DNA from: CAYYHA01 sp964471535
Lineage (GTDB): Bacteria; Myxococcota; Myxococcia; SLRQ01
Direction: 5' to 3'
Length of the DNA: 11,204 nucleotides
Assembly (NCBI GenBank): GCA_964471535.1
Contig: CAYYHA010000123.1
Span: 1-11,204 of the forward strand
The position numbers and the translations under genes are program-made. Of the stretch, positions 6,441-11,204 are shown in pieces (position 1 is the first letter of the stretch; the number at the start of each line of letters is the position of its first letter). The notes under the pieces are model-generated. The model was not told the origin of the DNA. It made no database searches and saw nothing but the letters and a program-made list of their open reading frames with translations.

Positions 6441-8165
6441 ATGCGTGATGCCATCGTGCAAGCACGGTGGGCCGATGTGTTGATCGCTAGCCTGGCCGAC
6501 GCGGGGGTGCGGCATCTCGTCGTCTGCAGTGGCTCCCGATCGACGCCGCTGGTGCTCGCCGCGACGCGGCTGGGCCGTTTGCAGCTGCACGATGTGCTCG
6601 ATGAGCGGGCAGCGGCGTTCTTCGCCTTGGGTATCGTTCGAGTGACCGGTCGGCCCGCGGCGCTCGTCTGCACATCGGGGACCGCGTTGGCCCACTTCCT
6701 CCCCGCTGCGCTCGAGGCTGCACACAGCTATTTGCCGCTCGTGATCGTGAGCGCGGATAGGCCGCGCGGATTGCAAGCACGTGGATCCAACCAGACGATC
6801 GATCAGCTTGGGCTTTTGTCTTCCGCGGCGCGCCTCACCGTGGACACTGGGGAGGCGGCGGAAGACGAAGCGTCGCTTCGGGGTCTTGCGCACACGGTGC
6901 AGCGTGCGGTGGCCGCGAGCCTTGCCCCGACGCCGGGTCCGGTACACCTCAACGTGCCGCTCTACAAGCCGCTCGAGCCGCCGGCCGACTATGCGCCGGC
7001 GCTGGGGCCGAGGGGTCCGCGCTTCGTAGCGGGAGAGGTTCGCGCCACGGAGGAGGCGCTCGACGAGGCGGCGGGAGCGATCGCGTCGACGGAGCGGGGG
7101 CTCATTGTCGCAGGGCCCGCGGCCATCGGAAACCGAAATTCCCGGCGAGCGGTGGAGGCGCTGATCGATGTGAGCGGCTTTCCGGCCATCCTCGAGGCGA
7201 CCAGTCAGCTTGCCTATACCGGGCGGGCGGTGCCGGGACAGGTGCTGTCGGCGGAGACCGTCCTCGATGCAGCAGCTGCCACGGGCGAGGACCTTCCCGA
7301 GCTCATCGTGCAACTTGGTGCGACGCCCACCTCCGGCGCGCTCGAACGGATCTTGGCGCGCGGTGGGATCGAGCGCATCGCGGTCCACCCTTACGGCTAC
7401 TTCGACGAGGGGAACCATTCCACGACCGTGATCCAGTCCGAGGTGCCCCTATTCGCGGAGGCGGTGACGCAGCGTCTTGCCCGGCGCGGGCCTTCGGCAT
7501 TTGCCGAGCGGTGGGTCCGTGCGGGGCGAAGGGCGCACGCTTTGGCCAAGGAGGTGTCGGAGGCGTCGTTCAGTGAAGCTGCGGTCGTGCGCGCTGTCTC
7601 GAGCCATCTCCGGGAGGGTGAGCTCTTCGTCGTTGGAAACAGCCTTCCCGTCCGCCTGCTCGAGTACTTCGCCCCTCCCGTGGTGGCCGATGTCGCGGTC
7701 TTGTCGCAGCGGGGTGTCAGCGGGATCGACGGACTCGTTTCCGGTGCAGCGGGTGCCTGCAAGGCGAGCGGGAGGCGGACGACACTCCTTCTTGGGGATC
7801 AGAGTCTGCGCCATGATTTTGGAGCACTCGTGCTGTGCAGGAATCTTCCTCTTCGGGTCGTGGTGGTGAACAACGGGGGGGGGCGCATCTTCGAGTTGCT
7901 GCCAGTTGGGGCGGAGCGCTTCGAGCGGGAACGAACGCGGCACATCGTGATGGAAGAACGCGGTTCATTGAGCGAGTCGGTTCGGGCACTCGGGTTCGCG
8001 GCGGAATGCGTCAGCTCGATGGAGGCGCTCGAGGCGGCGCTCACTCGGTCCGAGGGTTGCGATGGGCCGGTGTTCATCGAAGCGCAGGTACCGGCACATG
8101 GCGCTCGGCAGGCGCTGAGCGCCCTGCGCGCCCGTTTCGTAGGAGGGCGAAGATGGAGCGACTGA
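6441..8165 (+). CDS. menD: SEPHCHC synthase (2-succinyl-5-enolpyruvyl-6-hydroxy-3-cyclohexene-1-carboxylate synthase)
   Basis: 574 residues, a full-length thiamine-diphosphate enzyme. It decarboxylates 2-oxoglutarate and adds the succinyl semialdehyde unit to isochorismate. Visible motifs are GSRSTPL (31-37, here preceded by Cys-Ser where Pro is common), DERAAAFFALG (54-64) with the cofactor-activating Glu55, CTSGTALAHFLPA (77-89), SADRP (104-108) and NQTIDQ (117-122). The C-terminal domain has GNSLPVR (399-405), RGVSGIDG (424-431) and the ThDP/Mg2+ motif running from GDQS (452-455) to NNGGGRIF (477-484). It starts six bases after the menF stop. The Shine-Dalgarno is weak (AGGG, 6433-6436), so translation probably depends partly on coupling to menF. 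It overlaps menH by 13 bases. Confidence 0.97.
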   Translation: MRDAIVQARWADVLIASLADAGVRHLVVCSGSRSTPLVLAATRLGRLQLHDVLDERAAAFFALGIVRVTGRPAALVCTSGTALAHFLPAALEAAHSYLPLVIVSADRPRGLQARGSNQTIDQLGLLSSAARLTVDTGEAAEDEASLRGLAHTVQRAVAASLAPTPGPVHLNVPLYKPLEPPADYAPALGPRGPRFVAGEVRATEEALDEAAGAIASTERGLIVAGPAAIGNRNSRRAVEALIDVSGFPAILEATSQLAYTGRAVPGQVLSAETVLDAAAATGEDLPELIVQLGATPTSGALERILARGGIERIAVHPYGYFDEGNHSTTVIQSEVPLFAEAVTQRLARRGPSAFAERWVRAGRRAHALAKEVSEASFSEAAVVRAVSSHLREGELFVVGNSLPVRLLEYFAPPVVADVAVLSQRGVSGIDGLVSGAAGACKASGRRTTLLLGDQSLRHDFGALVLCRNLPLRVVVVNNGGGRIFELLPVGAERFERERTRHIVMEERGSLSESVRALGFAAECVSSMEALEAALTRSEGCDGPVFIEAQVPAHGARQALSALRARFVGGRRWSD

Positions 8166-8908
8166 TCCTCATCCATGGGTTCACCGGTGCGCCTGAGAGT
8201 TGGCTCCCGGTTCTTCAGGCGGGCCCGGGACTGGAAGGCAGAGCGACGGCTCTGGCGCTACCAGGCCATGCCGGCCGTCCGCCAGTGGCGTGCTGGGAGG
8301 AGGCCATCGAGACACTCGGGCGCGAGGTCGCTGCTGACGGGGAGGCTCTGGTGCACCTAGTGGGGTACAGCATGGGAGCGCGGGCGGCGTTGGGGCTCTT
8401 GCTGCGATACCCACAGCGTTTCGCCCGCGCTACGCTGATCGGGGTGCATCCGGGATTGCCTCCGGGGCCGGAGCGGTGGGCCCGCTTGCAGTGGGACCAT
8501 CGATGGATTCGGATCTTGCGTAGGGAAGGCTTGGAGGCGTTCCTGCAGCTGTGGGAAGCACTCCCGCTCTTCGAGACGCAGCGCGAGGCCACCTCCGAGC
8601 TCTTAAGGCTCCAGAGGGCGGTACGGCGGCGCCAAGATCCCGACGGGCTTGCCTCTGCGCTCGAGGCCATGGGGCTCTCCGCGATGCCCTATATGCGACC
8701 GGAGCTGACGTCCATCGATGTCCCCGTACGTCTCGTCGTGGGCGCTCGAGACAAGAAGTTCGTGGAGGTGGCCACGGAGCTCGTCGGCTGCTTTCCAAGG
8801 GGTGAGCTGTGCGTGCTTCCGGCGGTGGGTCACAACCCCATCGTCGAGGCACCCGGGGCTCTGGCTAGGGTGCTCGAGATGCGTGCGTGGAAGGAGGATG
8901 CCGCGTGA
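8153..8908 (+). CDS. menH: SHCHC synthase, alpha/beta-hydrolase fold
   Basis: 251 residues, normal for MenH. It eliminates pyruvate from SEPHCHC to give 2-succinyl-6-hydroxy-2,4-cyclohexadiene-1-carboxylate. The alpha/beta-hydrolase features are the oxyanion segment HGFTGAPESW (8-17), the nucleophile elbow GYSMGAR (71-77) with Ser73, and the rest of the triad at Asp200 (GARDKKF) and His227 (VGHNP). Arg77, four residues after the serine, matches the substrate-binding Arg position of E. coli MenH. The start ATG lies 13 bases inside the end of menD, with GGAGG at 8142-8146 six bases upstream. The next gene starts in its stop codon (GTGA). On sequence alone it could be any small hydrolase; the position between menD and menA settles the call. 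Confidence 0.9.
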   Translation: MERLILIHGFTGAPESWLPVLQAGPGLEGRATALALPGHAGRPPVACWEEAIETLGREVAADGEALVHLVGYSMGARAALGLLLRYPQRFARATLIGVHPGLPPGPERWARLQWDHRWIRILRREGLEAFLQLWEALPLFETQREATSELLRLQRAVRRRQDPDGLASALEAMGLSAMPYMRPELTSIDVPVRLVVGARDKKFVEVATELVGCFPRGELCVLPAVGHNPIVEAPGALARVLEMRAWKEDAA

Positions 8909-9825
8909 ACCTGGGGGCGAAGGAACTGCGGTTACCGCGGCCAGGTTCACTTGGAGCGTGGATTCTGGCGATACGCCCCCGTACACTTCCTGCGGCCATT
9001 GCGCCAGTGGTGGTCGGAAGCGCCGTTGCCCATGCGCTGGGTGTCTTCTCGGCGGGACCGGCGCTTGCCGCTGCGCTGGGTGCGGTGCTCATCCAGATCG
9101 GGACGAACTTTGCGAACGACGTGTTCGACTTCGAAAAGGGGGCGGACACGGAGGCGCGCGTCGGGCCGCCGCGGGCCGTGGCGAGTGGCTTGCTGACGCC
9201 CGCAGCGATGAAGCGGGGGGCCGCTGTGGCCTTCGGGCTGGCGGGAGCCTGTGGGATTTATCTGACGGCGGTGGCTGGGTGGCCGGTGGTCGCCATCGGT
9301 GTGGCGTCGGTGTTGGCGGGGCTCGCGTACACCGGCGGTCCGTTTCCTCTGGGGTACCACGGCCTGGGGGATCTGTTCGTACTCATTTTCTTCGGCTTCG
9401 TTGCCGTGGGGGGAACGGTGTACGTGCAGGCTGGCGAGGTGCCGGCGTGGGCGTGGCCGGCGGCGCTGGGTGTGGGGTCGGTGGCTGCGGCCCTCATCGT
9501 GGTGAACAACCTCCGCGACCGGGAGACGGATGCGGCTGCGGGGAAGCGTACGCTCGCGGTACGGCTCGGGCGCCGGGGGAGCCTGTTGGAGTACGGCGGG
9601 CTCCTACTGGTGGCGGCGGCGGTGGGTGTGTACTACCTGGTGGTCGGCCGTGCGTCGGTGTATTTTGGCGTCGCGTTGCTGCCGTATGTCCTGTTCGCGG
9701 TGGCGGCTGTTCGCGGACTGAGCTGTGCGGACACGCCCGTGGAGTACGGCCGTTGCTTGGGGGCGACCGCGCGTCTGTTGGTCCTCTATGCAGCAGGGCT
9801 GGGGATCGTCATCGCCTCCAGGTGA
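8905..9825 (+). CDS. menA: 1,4-dihydroxy-2-naphthoate polyprenyltransferase
   Basis: 306 residues, typical of this UbiA-superfamily membrane enzyme. It attaches the polyprenyl tail to 1,4-dihydroxy-2-naphthoate with decarboxylation, giving demethylmenaquinone. There are about eight to nine hydrophobic segments between residues 28 and 305. The first Asp-rich motif is NFANDVFDFEKGAD (68-81) and the second is NNLRDRETDAAAGKRT (201-216); RPRTLP (24-29) sits at the cytoplasmic start of helix 1. GTG at 8905 is chosen as start because it overlaps the menH stop (GTGA) and has AAGGAGGA at 8891-8898; an upstream in-frame GTG at 8887 lacks such a site. It is the last gene of the operon. Its substrate tail presumably comes from the polyprenyl synthase at the head of the operon. 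Confidence 0.95.
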   Translation: MNLGAKELRLPRPGSLGAWILAIRPRTLPAAIAPVVVGSAVAHALGVFSAGPALAAALGAVLIQIGTNFANDVFDFEKGADTEARVGPPRAVASGLLTPAAMKRGAAVAFGLAGACGIYLTAVAGWPVVAIGVASVLAGLAYTGGPFPLGYHGLGDLFVLIFFGFVAVGGTVYVQAGEVPAWAWPAALGVGSVAAALIVVNNLRDRETDAAAGKRTLAVRLGRRGSLLEYGGLLLVAAAVGVYYLVVGRASVYFGVALLPYVLFAVAAVRGLSCADTPVEYGRCLGATARLLVLYAAGLGIVIASR

Positions 9826-9851
9826 GGGACGCTGGGTTCCATCCGCTCACC
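9821..9851 (+). other. Hairpin at the menA stop codon
   Basis: GGTGAGGGA (9821-9829) pairs with TCC plus CTCACC (9842-9844, 9846-9851) with G9845 bulged, giving a 9-base stem around a 12-base loop. The menA TGA lies in the left arm. No T tract follows; it may stabilise the 3' end of the operon mRNA or assist Rho-dependent termination. Confidence 0.3.
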
Positions 9852-9878
9852 CACGCCCGTCGCCCCGAACCCCCCGCC

Positions 9879-9914
9879 CCGGACCCTGGGTTGGGTCTGG
9901 AAGGAAAGTCTTTT
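9879..9914 (+). terminator. Candidate terminator of the menaquinone operon
   Basis: CCGGACCC (9879-9886) and GGGTCTGG (9893-9900) form an 8-base stem with one G-U pair and a 6-base loop (TGGGTT). A T run (TTTT, 9911-9914) follows but is separated by about ten bases, so efficient intrinsic termination is uncertain. It lies 54 bases after the menA stop. Confidence 0.4.
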
Positions 9915-10018
9915 GATTTCGGTCGGTTGTGAGGGTTTGGGGGTATATATGCGACCCGATCTGACACTCTGTCTCGGCTGGTCGGTCGCGTGGTGGGGCA
10001 ATGCGTGGCCATTCCCTT

Positions 10019-10131
10019 GTCCGGTATCCGGCCGGGGGGCTCGAATCCGGACCACCGAGCGCCTATGCATGCCCTATTTTCAAGCGCTTGCACGGTCCTG
10101 GTCCGGTGGCACGCAAGTTGGAGGGCGCCCT
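10019..10131. repeat. Cluster of palindromes upstream of the HUH transposase
   Basis: GTCCGG (10019-10024) and CCGGAC (10047-10052) are inverted repeats flanking the perfect palindrome CCGGCCGG (10028-10035). CCGGACCA (10047-10054) also pairs perfectly with TGGTCCGG (10099-10106), so two alternative hairpins compete for the same central arm. CAAGCGCTTG (10081-10090) and AGGGCGCCCT (10122-10131) are perfect 10-base palindromes. HUH single-strand transposases of the IS200/RAYT group recognise hairpins, so these could be REP-like or end structures; element boundaries were not determined. Confidence 0.4.
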
Positions 10132-10149
10132 TGCCGGAGGAGCCTGCCC

Positions 10150-11043
10150 ATGACCGCACCCCGTTGCATCCTGCCCGGCCGCACCTATCTGCTGACCCGC
10201 CGGTGCTCGGAGCGGCGATTCTTCCTACGCCCGTCGAAGAAGCTCAACGAGCTCTTCCTGTACTGCTTGGCGTACGCGGCGCGTGAGAAGCGGATGCGGG
10301 TGCACGCGTTTTGCGTGATGTCGAACCACTACCACGTGGTGGCGAGCGACCCGGAGGGGAACCTGCCGGATTTCATGCATCTTTTGGACATGAACCTCGC
10401 GCGCGCAGGGAACGTATTGCTGTCGCGCGAGGAGAACTTTTGGGCGCCTGGGTCCTACAGCATGGTGCACCTGGCGACGGCCGAGGCGGTGGTGGAGAAG
10501 ATCGGGTACACGCTGGCGAATCCGGTGGAGGCGGGGTTGGTGGCGTGTGGGAAGCAGTGGCCTGGGCTGCGGACGCGTGGGTGGCAGATGGGGGTGGTGA
10601 CGCTGCGGGCGAAGCGGCCGGAGTGGTTTTTTGGAGAAGTGATGCCGGAGGAGGTGGCGCTGAAGCTGGTGGCGCCGCGGCTGGAGGGGCGAACGGAGGC
10701 GGAGGTGCGGCTGGAGGTGAGCCGGGAGGTGAACCGGCGAGAGGAGGAGATTCGGGCGAGGTACGAGGAGGAGGGGAGGAAGTTTGTGGGCCGGCGAGGT
10801 GTGCTGCGCCAGTCGCCGCACGAGAGGCCGAGGGGGGAGGAGGAGAAGGGGGTGCTGCGGCCGCGTGTGGCGACGAGGGACAGGGTCCGTAGGGTGGAGA
10901 CGCTGCGGCGGCTGAAGATGTTTTTGGCGGAGTACGAGGAGGCACGTCTGCGCTTCGAAGGGGGCGAGGAGGGGGTGGTGTTTCCCGCGGGGACGTGGCA
11001 GCTGCGGAAGCGGTATGGGGTGAGGTGTGCGGCGCCGCCGTAG
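10150..11043 (+). CDS. IS200/RAYT-like HUH (Y1) transposase with C-terminal extension
   Basis: 297 residues. The Y1 fold spans about residues 5-150. The HUH motif is His60-Tyr61-His62 in VMSNHYHVV, and YTLANPVEAGLV (120-131) matches the conserved Y-x-x-x-NPV-x-AGLV region of REP-associated tyrosine transposases; Tyr120 is the candidate nucleophile. These enzymes cut and join single-stranded DNA at hairpins. The remaining half is a highly charged helical extension (about 165-275, Glu/Arg rich) ending in GTWQLRKRYGVRCAAPP; a similar extension occurs, as I recall, in myxobacterial homologues. ATG at 10150 is chosen because GGAGG (10136-10140) lies nine bases upstream; the open frame extends further 5' without conserved sequence. 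The plus strand of the second half is strongly G-rich and C-poor: bases 10741-10800 contain 33 G and 6 C. It may be a mobile element or a domesticated single-copy gene; no flanking insertion ends were identified. Confidence 0.85.
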   Translation: MTAPRCILPGRTYLLTRRCSERRFFLRPSKKLNELFLYCLAYAAREKRMRVHAFCVMSNHYHVVASDPEGNLPDFMHLLDMNLARAGNVLLSREENFWAPGSYSMVHLATAEAVVEKIGYTLANPVEAGLVACGKQWPGLRTRGWQMGVVTLRAKRPEWFFGEVMPEEVALKLVAPRLEGRTEAEVRLEVSREVNRREEEIRARYEEEGRKFVGRRGVLRQSPHERPRGEEEKGVLRPRVATRDRVRRVETLRRLKMFLAEYEEARLRFEGGEEGVVFPAGTWQLRKRYGVRCAAPP

Positions 11044-11052
11044 GGGCGGCGC
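11032..11052 (+). other. Perfect hairpin across the transposase stop codon
   Basis: GCGCCGCC (11032-11039) and GGCGGCGC (11045-11052) are perfect 8-base inverted repeats with a 5-base loop that contains the TAG stop. No T tract follows (AAAGGGGG instead). It could be a weak terminator, an mRNA-stabilising structure, or a structure recognised by the transposase. Confidence 0.4.
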
Positions 11053-11204
11053 AAAGGGGGCAGAGAGGGGAAACGGAGGGTAGGTCAGGGGGAGAGGTGT
11101 GCCTGCCAGCTGCAGAGGTGGCGGGAGGGGAGCGGTGTGCGTGCGCTGCGGGGGGAAAAGAGACCGCAGGTGTCGCACGATGAGGCCTGACGGGTGAGGT
11201 GCAC
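11044..11204. other. Purine-rich end of window, no gene recognised
   Basis: The stretch is G/A-rich on the plus strand, continuing the skew of the transposase gene. It contains one further perfect 6-base inverted repeat, CTGCGG (11146-11151) with CCGCAG (11164-11169), around a purine loop. No coding signature or RNA gene was recognised. Confidence 0.4.

Larger units (their letters stand above)
9826..10149. other. Palindrome-rich intergenic region before the transposase
   Basis: This 324-base gap holds two hairpins at the operon end, a C-rich run (about 9860-9880), an A/T island TATATAT at 9944-9950 that stands out in GC-rich DNA and could be a -10 element (no good -35 at 16-18 bases), and several perfect palindromes between 10019 and 10131. 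I found no complete tRNA or protein-coding gene in it. The frame upstream of the transposase ATG stays open but shows no conserved sequence. Confidence 0.6.

Noticed and set aside
8887..8904. Alternative upstream GTG start for menA
   Set aside because: The AAGGAGGA at 8891-8898 lies after this codon, so it can only serve the GTG at 8905, which also gives the GTGA overlap seen elsewhere in the operon.
10031..10060. tRNA-like sequence GCTCGAATCCGG resembling a T-loop and 3' end
   Set aside because: The five bases before and after the CTCGAAT loop (GGGGG and CCGGA) do not form a T stem, no matching acceptor, D or anticodon arms could be found, and the reverse strand does not fold either. It is more likely part of the palindromic cluster.
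9913..10149. N-terminal extension of the transposase from a start at 9913
   Set aside because: The 79 extra residues show no conserved sequence, while ATG at 10150 has GGAGG at proper spacing and begins the Y1 fold as in homologues.
10225..11178. 317-residue minus-strand frame opposite the transposase
   Set aside because: The translation is Pro/His/Leu/Arg repeats caused by the G-rich plus strand; no domain, and antisense to the HUH gene.
1..11204. CRISPR array, phage genes, toxin-antitoxin or other defence system
   Set aside because: No spaced short direct repeats, no phage structural or integrase motifs and no toxin-antitoxin-like small gene pairs were seen; the window is a metabolic operon with a transposase at its edge.

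Overview
The window looks like chromosome of a high-GC Myxococcota (myxobacterial-type) bacterium. The strongest taxonomic clue is the first protein: an acidic thrombospondin type 3 repeat protein ending in Cys-Asp-Cys, a hydrophobic helix and an Arg cluster, which is the MYXO-CTERM surface-sorting signal. The IS200-like transposase at the right end is also of a kind I associate with this phylum, though that is recollection and not a search result.

Layout. (1) 2-775, plus strand: the 3' part of the repeat protein gene, whose 5' end lies outside the window. (2) 798-1943, minus strand: corA, convergent with gene 1 over a 22-base gap that holds a hairpin. (3) 1944-2261: a divergent promoter region with clustered GTTGA half-sites, a GC-rich stem-loop and a possible 14-codon aromatic leader peptide. 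(4) 2262-9825, plus strand: seven tightly packed genes forming a menaquinone operon. The order is long-chain polyprenyl diphosphate synthase, DAHP synthase (aroF), menG/ubiE, menF, menD, menH, menA. Five of the six junctions overlap (four by 4 bases, one by 13) and the sixth has a 6-base gap, so one mRNA with translational coupling is likely. (5) 9826-10149: a palindrome-rich intergenic stretch with a terminator-like hairpin. (6) 10150-11043, plus strand: a single-domain HUH (Y1, IS200/RAYT-like) transposase with a long charged C-terminal extension. (7) 11044-11204: purine-rich, no gene seen.

How the genes work together. AroF makes DAHP, the entry metabolite of the shikimate pathway to chorismate. 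MenF, MenD and MenH carry chorismate through isochorismate and SEPHCHC to SHCHC. The polyprenyl synthase makes the isoprenoid tail, MenA joins tail and naphthoate ring, and MenG methylates the ring to menaquinone. MenC, MenE, MenB and the DHNA-CoA thioesterase are not in the window, so the middle of the pathway must be encoded elsewhere. The operon therefore combines supply of both precursors with the first and last steps of the pathway.

I did not find a clearly new biological system. The points most worth a second look are the DAHP synthase inside the menaquinone operon, the possible W/F/Y leader peptide ahead of it, the spaced GTTGA sites, and the palindromes around the transposase.
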